A stretch of 64,000 bases of DNA, taken from NCBI RefSeq assembly GCF_005601135.1, contig NZ_CP039381.1:555941-619940 (forward strand), given 5' to 3'. The notes under the pieces were generated by a model that was not told the origin of the DNA, searched no databases, and saw only the letters and a list, made by a program, of their open reading frames with translations. Positions 28,314 through 36,412 of the stretch are shown here, piece by piece. Source of the DNA: Ruminococcus bovis. Lineage in GTDB: Bacteria; Bacillota; Clostridia; Oscillospirales; Acutalibacteraceae. Each line of letters opens with the position of its first letter. Positions within the stretch are counted from its first letter, which is position 1. A program made the translations under genes and the position numbers.

Positions 28314-28347
28314 TTGAAAAATAACATATATAATTCTATACTAGAAT
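28314..28347 (+). promoter_or_regulatory. Promoter and candidate operator of the flavodiiron gene
   Basis: TTGAAA (28314-28319) and TATACT (28337-28342) are 17 nt apart. The -10 lies inside the perfect inverted repeat ATTCTA-TAC-TAGAAT (28333-28347), which a repressor could use to block the promoter. The gene start is about 60 nt downstream. The regulator is not identified. Confidence 0.6.
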
Positions 28348-28404
28348 AAAAATATGAATAAAATGTGATATTCTATCTTTAATTAAGAAAGAGAGGCATT
28401 AATT

Positions 28405-29565
28405 ATGATTAAAGAAGTAACAAAAGATATTACATATGTTGGTTGTGATGATAAAACTCTTGATTTGTTTGAAAGTCAGTATATAATTCCTAACGGTATT
28501 GCATATAATGCTTATGTAATTATGGATGAAAATATTGCACTTATTGATACAGTTGATAAAAGAAAAACCGGTGAATGGCTTGAAAATGTTGAGAAAGTTC
28601 TTGATGGTAAGACACCTAAGTATCTAATTGTAAACCATATGGAACCTGACCATTCCGGTTCTGTAGAGGCTTGTATCAAGAAGTATCCTGAAATCACTTT
28701 AGTAGGCAACAAGAAGACTTTCCTATTCCTAAAGCAGTTTACAGGTCTTGACCTAGAAGCAACTTCAAAGGTTGTTGCCGAAGGTGATACTCTTGAACTT
28801 GGTACACACACACTTAGCTTTGTATTTGCACCAATGGTTCATTGGCCTGAAGTTATGGTTACATATGACAGCACAGATAAGGTTCTGTTCTCTGCTGATG
28901 CATTCGGTAAGTTCGGTGCATTAGATACTGATGAAGATTGGGCTTGTGAGGCTAGAAGATACTACTTTAACATTGTAGGTAAGTATGGTGTGCCTGTACA
29001 AGGACTACTAAAGAAAGCATCAAAACTTGATATTCAGATTATCTGTCCTACTCATGGTCCTGTTTTAACAGAAAATCTAGATTACTACCTAGATCTATAC
29101 AACACATGGTCAACTTATCAGGCTGAAACAGATGGTGTATTTGTTGCTTATTGTTCAATTCATGGCAACACAACTGAGGCAGTAGGTAAGCTGGAAGAAA
29201 TCCTAAAGTCTAAGACAGACAAGAAAGTTGTTGTAACTGACCTTTCAAGATGTGATATGGCAGAGGCTATTGAAGATGCATTTAGATATAGCAAGTTAAT
29301 TGTTGCTGCTCCATCATATGATGCAGGTGTATTCCCTGTAATGGCAGATTTCCTACATCATCTAAAGATTAAGGCTTATCAGAACAGAAAGGTAGCTATT
29401 GTAGAAAACGGTTCATGGGCACCTACTGCTGCAAGAACTATGAAGGGTTACCTGGAAGAAATGAAGAATGTTACTATCTGTGATACAGTAGTTACAATTA
29501 AGTCCAGAGCAACAGAAGATACTTATAAAGAAATGGAAAAACTTGCTGACGAAATCTTGGCATAA
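28405..29565 (+). CDS. fprA: Flavodiiron protein (oxygen/NO reductase, FprA type)
   Basis: 386 residues: a metallo-beta-lactamase-like diiron domain (about 1-245) and a flavodoxin domain (about 252-386). Diiron ligands are H78, E80, D82 and H83 in NHMEPDHSG, H146 in MVHWPEV, D165 in FSADAFG and H217 in PTHGPV. The flavodoxin part begins VFVAYCSIHGNT and includes PSYDAGVFP. There is no rubredoxin or flavin reductase extension, so electrons must come from a separate partner. In strict anaerobes it reduces O2 to water or NO to N2O. Single gene. Confidence 0.96.
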   Translation: MIKEVTKDITYVGCDDKTLDLFESQYIIPNGIAYNAYVIMDENIALIDTVDKRKTGEWLENVEKVLDGKTPKYLIVNHMEPDHSGSVEACIKKYPEITLVGNKKTFLFLKQFTGLDLEATSKVVAEGDTLELGTHTLSFVFAPMVHWPEVMVTYDSTDKVLFSADAFGKFGALDTDEDWACEARRYYFNIVGKYGVPVQGLLKKASKLDIQIICPTHGPVLTENLDYYLDLYNTWSTYQAETDGVFVAYCSIHGNTTEAVGKLEEILKSKTDKKVVVTDLSRCDMAEAIEDAFRYSKLIVAAPSYDAGVFPVMADFLHHLKIKAYQNRKVAIVENGSWAPTAARTMKGYLEEMKNVTICDTVVTIKSRATEDTYKEMEKLADEILA

Positions 29566-29585
29566 TTTTCAAAATCAATTATTAT

Positions 29586-29616
29586 TAGCCTCTGTAATTT
29601 TACAGAGGCTATTTTT
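29586..29616 (+). terminator. Terminator after the flavodiiron gene
   Basis: Stem TAGCCTCTGTA/TACAGAGGCTA (29586-29596 with 29601-29611) followed by TTTTT. Confidence 0.92.
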
Positions 29617-29772
29617 CTATAATCTTTATAATATTTTTAATAGTTTTTATAATATTATTTAAAAAAATTTATATTATTTTAAAAATTTTGCAACCTTTTT
29701 GATTTTTGAAAAGTATTATATATGTAAGTATATTTATAAACTAATAATTGTTTTTACAAGAAAGGATAATGT

Positions 29773-32700
29773 ATGAAAAATTTTAAGAAAGTTATAGCAA
29801 CATTTCTTTCGGCATTGATGGTTACCGGCAGTATGGTGTGTGGTGCAAGTGCAGTTTCCACAAATCAAGAAAGCAATGTTAAAAACAAAACCAAACAAAC
29901 ACTTATCTATCCAAACAAAAATGATAAAAAGAAGAAAACCTATGTTGAAGGTGAAGCAGTTGTAATGATGAAGGGCAGTAACCTTATTTCATCAGGTGCT
30001 TCTCTTAACAAGATAATGGATGTTTCTTCTTCAATTAAGGTTGAAAAGGTTAGTGACTTTAAGGAAAGAAAGAGCAGTAAATCTGTTGTCACAGTTTCCT
30101 CTAAAAAGTTAAGTACAGAAAAAATTATTGAACAATTAAAAGGTGAAGATGATGTTCTGATTGCCGAACCTAACTATATTTGTAAGGCATCAGCCATTAC
30201 GGATGATAAGTACAGTAAGTATCAATGGGCATTGGAAAACACAGGTATCAATAACGGTAAGGTTGGTGAAGATATTAAGCCTTCCTCTATGTGGAACAAA
30301 AAGTCCACCGGTGATAAAACACCTGTAGTTGCTATTATAGATTCCGGTGTTAACTTTAAGCATGAAGATTTGAAAGATAAAATGTGGGTAAACCCATACC
30401 AAAACAAACTTAGAGGTGTTCATGGCTTTGACTTTACAGGTACAGTAAAGAACAGTGAACCTATGGATGGTGATGGTCACGGTACTCATTGTGCAGGTAT
30501 TATCGGAGCAACTAGGGATAACAAAATCGGTATAGCCGGTGTTGCTGACAATGTAAGGATTATGGCACTAAAGTTTTTGGATAATTCAGGTCAGGGTACT
30601 ACTGATGATGCCATTGCTGCTTATAACTATATTTATAATGCTCAAAAGCTAGGTGTTAATGTTGTTGCAGTTAATGATTCTTGGGGTAGCTATGATTACT
30701 CCAAAATTCTTCTGGATGTTATTAATCAGGTTGGTAAAGAAGGTGCTATTACTGTTGCAGCTTCCGGTAATGAAAGCACTAACCTAGACAATGCATATGA
30801 TTTTAATACTATTAATGATTACGATGATGACTATGATGAAGAATTTAGCAATAAAAAATATAGTGAATTAGATGGTGACCCGTTTAGTTATTATTCATAT
30901 CCGGCTTGTTATGACAGTAATTATATTGTATCAGTTGGTGCCAGTGGTGAAGACGGTAAACTTGCTAATTATTCTAACTATGGCATTGAAAAAGTAGATA
31001 CAATTGCTCCCGGTACAGATATTTTGTCAACAGTAAGCAATGACTGTTTCTTGCCAACTATTTATAATCAAGAAGAACTTAATGAAAGATGTCAGCAATA
31101 TATTACTAAGGACTTTAATGCAAATACTTCTGATTTAAGTGATAACAAAGATGGTATTAAAATTACCGAAACTAATACAGGCTATGATGACGGTTTAGGT
31201 GATAAAACTTGCTTAAAGATTGATTTTTCTACAACAGATAATAACAATTTATATGCTATTGAAATTCCGTATACAGTAACATCAAATGGTGATAAGGGTA
31301 CTTACGGTAGCTTTATGTATAGTTTTGAAAAAGCTCCTAATGGAGATGATTCAGATTATTTTACTGAAAATGGTATTTATTTTGCTGAATTTGCTAAGGA
31401 TGAAGAATATACTTTTAAAGATGTAATGAATCAAGAAATAGGTTATTACCTCAACGGAACAGGATCTTGGTCACATGTTGAAATTCCAAAACTTACACCG
31501 GCAAAAGTAACAGGTGAAAGAAAACTTGTTATTGTAGTAAGTTATGAAGATAATTATGATTTTTCACTTAAACTTGATAACTTTGGTGTATCAAAGGGTA
31601 CTGTGAACGAAAGTGAAAACTTTGGTCAGTACGATATTTACAGTGGTACATCTATGGCAACTCCATATGTTGCAGGCAGTATTGCGCTTATGAAAGATAA
31701 GGACAGTAGCCTAACAACTGAACAGCTAATTGAAAAGGTAAAGAATTCTGTACACCAAACTACTTTAGTTGACGGTAAAGCAAAGTCAAGTGGCGTCTTG
31801 TCACTGGACAAAACCAACTCTGTTATTCCTAGAATTAACTCTTGGGAAAATAAGAATGGCAAATCTGTTGTCAAAGGTGTTAATTTTGATAATATTCAAA
31901 AAGTAACTGTTAATGACAAAAATGTAAAATATACAGTTAAAAATTCTACTGAAATAACTATTGAAGATAATAATTATTATGGCGGTATTTGTACCCTAAA
32001 GGTATATTCAAAAGATGGTTATGGATATTATTCAGCAGTAAGTCTAAAGGGTACTAGGTACAAGAATAACGGTATCATTAGTTTAGAAGAATCTATTTTT
32101 AATTACGATATAGTCAGTGATGGTAAGTATTTTTATTGTGTAGATGATAGAAATGCATTAGTTCGTTATTCAATAGACAAAGATGGTATTATTAGATTTA
32201 GCAGAGATGGTAGTTTCCAAGGTGCTATGAAAGTCCATTTTGCTGATATAACTAATGGTAGCAAAACTAAAATTAAAACAACATCACCTGTATATTACAA
32301 TGGCAACATATATATTTATGCTGATTATTATCTAAATTTAGAATCAAATGAAGATGACTTTTATGTTAAGAAAAGTGCAATTATAACATACAATGTTTCC
32401 ACTTGTAAGAATACTATACAGACAGTTGAGGGTATAGACTTAGCTGAACAAGCAATTGCAGTTTATAATAAATCATTGTATCTAATAGGTGGTTATGATT
32501 ATAGTACCGGTGAATTTTCTGATGCAGTATACAAAAAGGTAGGTTCATCATGGCAGAAGGTTACTTCACTTCCTGAGAAAAGAGCAAGAGGTAAGGCATT
32601 GCAGTATGGCAACAAGCTAATCTATTCTCTGGGTATTAATGAATCAGGTACTTGTCCTAAGACTTTGATTTTTGACGGTAAGACTTGGACAGAAAGCAAA

Positions 32701-33459
32701 ATCAATTTAGGAATAAGTAAATTTGCTACTTATTATATTGGTAACAAATCATATAATTTTTATGATTGTGGTTATGATTTAGTTGGCAATGGTATTTTGT
32801 TCACCGGTAGACTTTTCAACAATATAGGTGATACTGTTGTATATAACCCTACTAAGGATACACTTACTGCACTAAATAATTATTTCCATACAGATAGTGT
32901 AAATGGTATAAAGGGTACTATTGTAGGTAACAAATTCTACGGTAAAGGTTTTGAAGGTAATGCTTCATGTACATTCTCATTTAATGTAAAAACAGGTATG
33001 AAGAAAGTTGCAGTATCTTCCAATGTAAATGGTGGCAAGGTAACCGGTGGTGCATATTATATGCCTAACACTACTGCTAAAATTACTGTATCCCCTAACA
33101 AGAATTTCAAGTTTAACTATATGCTTATTAATGGCAAAAAATACACTAAGCCTACTGCAACATTTACTGTTACTAAGGACACTTCGGTAAGAGTATATTA
33201 TATTTCTATGGTTACTAAGATTAAGCTAAACAGAACTACTCTTACACTAAAGAAAGGCAAGACAAAACAGTTAACAGCTACTATTACCCCAAAGACTGCT
33301 ACAAATAAAAGTGTTGTTTGGTCTAGCAATAAAAAGTCTGTTGCAACAGTTAACAGTAAAGGTAAAATAACTGCTAAGAAGAAAGGTACTGCCATTATCA
33401 AAGCTACTGCTAAAGATGGTAGCAAAGTCTCTGCAACTTGTAAGGTAACTGTTAAATAA
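29773..33459 (+). CDS. Large secreted subtilisin-like serine protease with Kelch-like and Big2 domains
   Basis: 1228 residues. Signal peptide about 1-28 (ends ASAVS), propeptide about 45-140, S8 peptidase about 145-680. The triad is D190 (AIIDSGVNF), H236 (GDGHGTHCAG) and S627 (SGTSMATPYV), with oxyanion N333 (AASGNES). About 200 residues (417-617) are inserted just before the catalytic Ser segment and look like a beta-sandwich, ending in KLDNFGVSK. After the protease come a short beta domain, Kelch-like repeats (about 880-1010), an InlB/Flg-type repeat near 1075-1140 and a C-terminal Big2 domain (about 1145-1228). No sortase signal or dockerin is visible. Likely a secreted or wall-associated protein degrader. 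Confidence 0.95.
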   Translation: MKNFKKVIATFLSALMVTGSMVCGASAVSTNQESNVKNKTKQTLIYPNKNDKKKKTYVEGEAVVMMKGSNLISSGASLNKIMDVSSSIKVEKVSDFKERKSSKSVVTVSSKKLSTEKIIEQLKGEDDVLIAEPNYICKASAITDDKYSKYQWALENTGINNGKVGEDIKPSSMWNKKSTGDKTPVVAIIDSGVNFKHEDLKDKMWVNPYQNKLRGVHGFDFTGTVKNSEPMDGDGHGTHCAGIIGATRDNKIGIAGVADNVRIMALKFLDNSGQGTTDDAIAAYNYIYNAQKLGVNVVAVNDSWGSYDYSKILLDVINQVGKEGAITVAASGNESTNLDNAYDFNTINDYDDDYDEEFSNKKYSELDGDPFSYYSYPACYDSNYIVSVGASGEDGKLANYSNYGIEKVDTIAPGTDILSTVSNDCFLPTIYNQEELNERCQQYITKDFNANTSDLSDNKDGIKITETNTGYDDGLGDKTCLKIDFSTTDNNNLYAIEIPYTVTSNGDKGTYGSFMYSFEKAPNGDDSDYFTENGIYFAEFAKDEEYTFKDVMNQEIGYYLNGTGSWSHVEIPKLTPAKVTGERKLVIVVSYEDNYDFSLKLDNFGVSKGTVNESENFGQYDIYSGTSMATPYVAGSIALMKDKDSSLTTEQLIEKVKNSVHQTTLVDGKAKSSGVLSLDKTNSVIPRINSWENKNGKSVVKGVNFDNIQKVTVNDKNVKYTVKNSTEITIEDNNYYGGICTLKVYSKDGYGYYSAVSLKGTRYKNNGIISLEESIFNYDIVSDGKYFYCVDDRNALVRYSIDKDGIIRFSRDGSFQGAMKVHFADITNGSKTKIKTTSPVYYNGNIYIYADYYLNLESNEDDFYVKKSAIITYNVSTCKNTIQTVEGIDLAEQAIAVYNKSLYLIGGYDYSTGEFSDAVYKKVGSSWQKVTSLPEKRARGKALQYGNKLIYSLGINESGTCPKTLIFDGKTWTESKINLGISKFATYYIGNKSYNFYDCGYDLVGNGILFTGRLFNNIGDTVVYNPTKDTLTALNNYFHTDSVNGIKGTIVGNKFYGKGFEGNASCTFSFNVKTGMKKVAVSSNVNGGKVTGGAYYMPNTTAKITVSPNKNFKFNYMLINGKKYTKPTATFTVTKDTSVRVYYISMVTKIKLNRTTLTLKKGKTKQLTATITPKTATNKSVVWSSNKKSVATVNSKGKITAKKKGTAIIKATAKDGSKVSATCKVTVK

Positions 33460-33548
33460 GATAGTTAAGTTATATAATAATTGCTTATAGTAGTAACTTT
33501 GTAAGATTATTTTAACTACTATTAATAATTAAAATTTTATAAGTTTAA

Positions 33549-33586
33549 AAAGGATATGGTCTACTCCCCTAAACCATATCCTTTTC
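33549..33586 (+). terminator. Terminator after the protease gene
   Basis: Stem AAAGGATATGGT/ACCATATCCTTT (33549-33560 with 33572-33583, loop of eleven), followed by TCCTTTG. Confidence 0.78.
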
Positions 33587-33599
33587 CTTTGTCTATACA

Positions 33600-34455
33600 A
33601 TTTTTATTTTTTAATTTTTATTGTGGTAAAGGTCAGTTCGATAAATTAGGGTTTTTCAATTTTGTCTGTGGGTAAAGGTTAGTTTAATAAACTTATCTTT
33701 TCAATTTTGATTGTGGGTTAAGATAAATCAGCAATATAAATTAGGATTTGTGGGGATGTTTATGTAATATAGGTTAATTAGATATTAACCGATTAATTCA
33801 ACTAATTAATAGCTTTTTCCCTCCTTCAGTCATTCTTTAAAAGGTGAATTGCTTTGCAATTCACGAATGACAGCTTCCTCGTCTGAGGAAGCCTTTGTCT
33901 TTACCGTAATTTCTACTAAATAATAAAGTCTGTATTATTTCAAAAATTGCGTATTATTTTAGATTTGTACAGACTATTTTGCCTCCCTCGCTGAGGGAGG
34001 TGGCTTTGCGTAAGCAAAGACGGAAGGAGTGATTGGAATTGTAAATTCATTTACAATTCCATATTAACTGAAACTTTTCTCTATTTCTAACTATAAAATA
34101 TAAGAAAAATTATGAGTTACAGGTGTAGGGGACATCATTGATGTCCCGTTACAAACTAGCCTTTATATAGGTACTTTGCCTTATGTAGATATTATAAATT
34201 TATAGTCTGTAAATAGGGCAAAAATCCCATAGGTATCACACTTTTTTACGGGCGAACGATGTTCGCCCCTACATCTGTGAGCCATAATATGATATAAAAA
34301 TCGGTACTGTTTATGCTACAAAATATGGTTATATTATGAATTGTACAACCACTTAATTTATAGTTTGTACAAGGATATAGTTTGCACTTTTTTATAATAC
34401 AACATCTCCACAAGCCCCAATTTGCAAAGTTAACTCACAATAACACAAAAATTAA
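33600..34455 (+). repeat. Long structured non-coding repeat, copy D
   Basis: Same orientation as copy A. The left end carries about three tandem versions of the outer terminal repeat (33600-33655, 33652-33700 and 33704-33750; core CAATTTTG-TGTGGGTAAAGG), then GGATTTGTGGGGATG. The right end is CATCTCCACAAGCCCC near 34404. Internal hairpins match copy A in position but several have different sequences in both arms: 33829-33871, 33927-33975 and 34035-34060. The GGGACATCATTGATGTCCC and GGGCGAACGATGTTCGCCC hairpins are present. No reading frame. Confidence 0.9.
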
Positions 34456-34478
34456 AAATAATGGCAACAAGGAGTTGC

Positions 34479-34507
34479 TTGTACTAATAAACGATTTACA
34501 TTATAAT
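34479..34507 (+). promoter_or_regulatory. Promoter of the HTH/zinc-ribbon regulator gene
   Basis: TTGTAC (34479-34484) and TATAAT (34502-34507) are 17 nt apart, directly upstream of the ribosome site. Confidence 0.75.
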
Positions 34508-34527
34508 ATAAATAGGTGGTGAATAAT

Positions 34528-35289
34528 ATGGAAACAAAGGACATAATACTTGAACTAAGGACAAAGAAAGGTTTATCACAAGATGAACTGGCTGAGAAAT
34601 TATATGTAACAAGACAAGCAGTATCTAGGTGGGAAAATGGTGATACAATTCCAAATACAGAAACACTAAAAGCACTTTCAAATTTATTTGATGTATCTAT
34701 CAACACCCTACTGGGTTCTCCAAGAAAGTTGATTTGTCAATGTTGTGGTATGCCACTTGAGGACTCAACAATAAGCAGAGAAATTAACGGCGATTTTAAT
34801 GAAGAATACTGCAAATACTGTTACGCTGACGGTAACTACAGATACGACAATATTGATGAGTTGATAGAAGTATGCGTTAAGCATATGAGTAATGAAGAAT
34901 TTTCTCCGGAAGAAGTAAGAAAATATATGAAAGGGTTACTACCTCAATTAAATTATTGGAAAAAATATTCCCAGCTTGGTGAAAATGAGTTTTGCAATTT
35001 CAAAAGAAAACTTGTTGAAGAAATTAATGAATTAAAAATTGAGGGTATGCCAAAGGTTGATACATTGTATTCACTTGAAGGCAACAAAGTTAACTTGGAA
35101 TACAGACTGCCTAACGGACAGTACACAAAATTTTTAAATGAAAACGAAACATATTTTTGCAATCAATTGGAGTGTGAATTTGGTGGAGAAAGATGTTTTG
35201 GTATAGTAGCAAATATGGACTTTATCCTTGTATCAACTTATGAGGAAAATGGAATCAATCCTGAATTAGTCCTATATAAGAAAAGATAA
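34528..35289 (+). CDS. XRE-family regulator with zinc-ribbon and C-terminal ligand-like domain
   Basis: About 253 residues. Residues 1-62 are an HTH_3 domain (LRTKKGLSQDELAEKLYVTRQAVSRWENGDTIPNTETLKALSNLF, in pieces). A zinc-binding domain at about 70-150 has CQCCGMPLED and CKYCYADGNY and the helical NYWKKY end seen in a known zinc-ribbon family. The last 85 residues form a beta-rich domain of unknown type. The start codon is the ATG after AATAAT; AGGTGG lies 8 nt upstream. Single gene with its own promoter and a shared terminator. Target genes unknown. Confidence 0.88.
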   Translation: METKDIILELRTKKGLSQDELAEKLYVTRQAVSRWENGDTIPNTETLKALSNLFDVSINTLLGSPRKLICQCCGMPLEDSTISREINGDFNEEYCKYCYADGNYRYDNIDELIEVCVKHMSNEEFSPEEVRKYMKGLLPQLNYWKKYSQLGENEFCNFKRKLVEEINELKIEGMPKVDTLYSLEGNKVNLEYRLPNGQYTKFLNENETYFCNQLECEFGGERCFGIVANMDFILVSTYEENGINPELVLYKKR

Positions 35290-35331
35290 TTTAAGTTTTG
35301 TTAATTATAAATTTATCTCAACTAACAAAAA

Positions 35332-35353
35332 GCCCATAGCACAAGCTATGGGC
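35332..35353. terminator. Bidirectional terminator
   Basis: Perfect 9-bp stem GCCCATAGC/GCTATGGGC (35332-35340 with 35345-35353) with T-tracts on both sides. It serves the regulator gene on the plus strand and the small membrane protein on the minus strand. Confidence 0.9.
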
Positions 35354-35364
35354 AATTTTATATA

Positions 35365-35616
35365 TTATTTTTTGTTATCTACTTTTGAGCTATCTGCTAC
35401 TTTGGAATTTTTCTTATCATACTTATATCTAACCAACTCAATAATCAAAACAAAAGCAATGATTATACAAGCAGTAAATGTAAGGAAAGCATCAATAATT
35501 ATTGCTACTTCACCAAGCACAAATTCCAAACAAAAGAAAACAACTGATAATGCTAATAACCCAAAAGCAATATAGAAAGCAATTCTGTTATTTTTTGTAA
35601 AATTCTTAAATCTCAT
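35365..35616 (-). CDS. Small two-helix membrane protein of unknown function
   Basis: About 83 residues: a basic N-terminus (MRFKNFTKNNR), two membrane helices (about 12-33 and 38-61) and a charged Lys/Asp/Ser tail. TAGGGA lies 5 nt upstream of the start. The longer frame reaches into the pflA terminator and is not used. It lies between pflA's terminator and a shared terminator. I do not recognise the family. Confidence 0.7.
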   Translation of the reverse strand: MRFKNFTKNNRIAFYIAFGLLALSVVFFCLEFVLGEVAIIIDAFLTFTACIIIAFVLIIELVRYKYDKKNSKVADSSKVDNKK

Positions 35617-35627
35617 AATGTTCCCTA

Positions 35628-35662
35628 TAAAAAAGCAAGTGACAACATAAGTCATCACTTGC
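35628..35662 (-). terminator. Terminator of the pflB-pflA operon
   Basis: Stem GCAAGTGA/TCACTTGC (35635-35642 with 35655-35662), followed on the minus strand by TTTTTTA. It lies just past the pflA stop codon. Confidence 0.88.
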
Positions 35663-35668
35663 CTATAA

Positions 35669-36412
35669 TTATTTCTTAATTTCTAGGAGTCTTTCGGCTT
35701 TTTCAACTTCTTCTGCAGTTGGAATTTTGTAGCCGTCAAGTGGGTAAGGAATACCTAGCTTTTCCCACTTCATAAGACCTAGTGTATGATAAGGAAGAAT
35801 CTCAACCTTATCTACAGTTTTAAGTTGCTTAATAAACTGATTTAACTTCTTTAGACCTTCTTCATCATCAGTAAGGTTAGGAACAAGAACATGTCTTATC
35901 CACATATGAATACCCTTATCTGATAGGTACTGAGCCATAGCAAGAATATTTTCATTCTTATGACCTGTTAGTTCCTTATGCTTATCACTTTCGATTTCTT
36001 TAATGTCAAGCATAACAAGGTCAGTATATTTAATTAGTTCATCAAACTTCTTTAGAAACTCAGGGTCATTCTTAAATGGTTGACCACAAGTATCAAGGGT
36101 AGTATGAACACCCTTTTCCTTAGCCAGTCTGAAAACCTCTGTTACAAATTCAATCTGTAATAGTGGTTCACCACCACTGATTGTAATACCACCGTTTTTC
36201 TTCCAATAATTCTTATATCTATAAGCCTTATCAAAAAGTTGTTTAGCAGTTAATTCATCACCGGCGTTCTTGTCCCAAGTGTCTGGGTTGTGGCAATATT
36301 TACAACGCATATTGCAACCCTGTAAAAATGCCACATATCTAACACCAGGTCCGTCAACCAGACCAAAAGTTTCGTAAGTATTAATTCTACCTGTTATATT
36401 ACATGCTTGCAT
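35669..36412 (-). CDS. pflA: Pyruvate formate-lyase activating enzyme (radical SAM)
   Basis: About 247 residues. The radical SAM cluster motif is [11 protein letters not shown] (CxxxCxxC). The N-terminal [14 protein letters not shown] is the PflA signature; [11 protein letters not shown] contributes to SAM binding. It abstracts a hydrogen from the glycine of PflB, producing the glycyl radical. The start at MQACNITG overlaps the last 14 nt of pflB and has no Shine-Dalgarno sequence, so translation is probably coupled to pflB. The order pflB-pflA is typical. Confidence 0.96.
   Translation of the reverse strand: MQACNITGRINTYETFGLVDGPGVRYVAFLQGCNMRCKYCHNPDTWDKNAGDELTAKQLFDKAYRYKNYWKKNGGITISGGEPLLQIEFVTEVFRLAKEKGVHTTLDTCGQPFKNDPEFLKKFDELIKYTDLVMLDIKEIESDKHKELTGHKNENILAMAQYLSDKGIHMWIRHVLVPNLTDDEEGLKKLNQFIKQLKTVDKVEILPYHTLGLMKWEKLGIPYPLDGYKIPTAEEVEKAERLLEIKK

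Noticed and set aside
33600..33755. Possible CRISPR array
   Set aside because: The tandem units are long, diverging and without regular spacers; they are repeats of the element end, and no cas gene is present.
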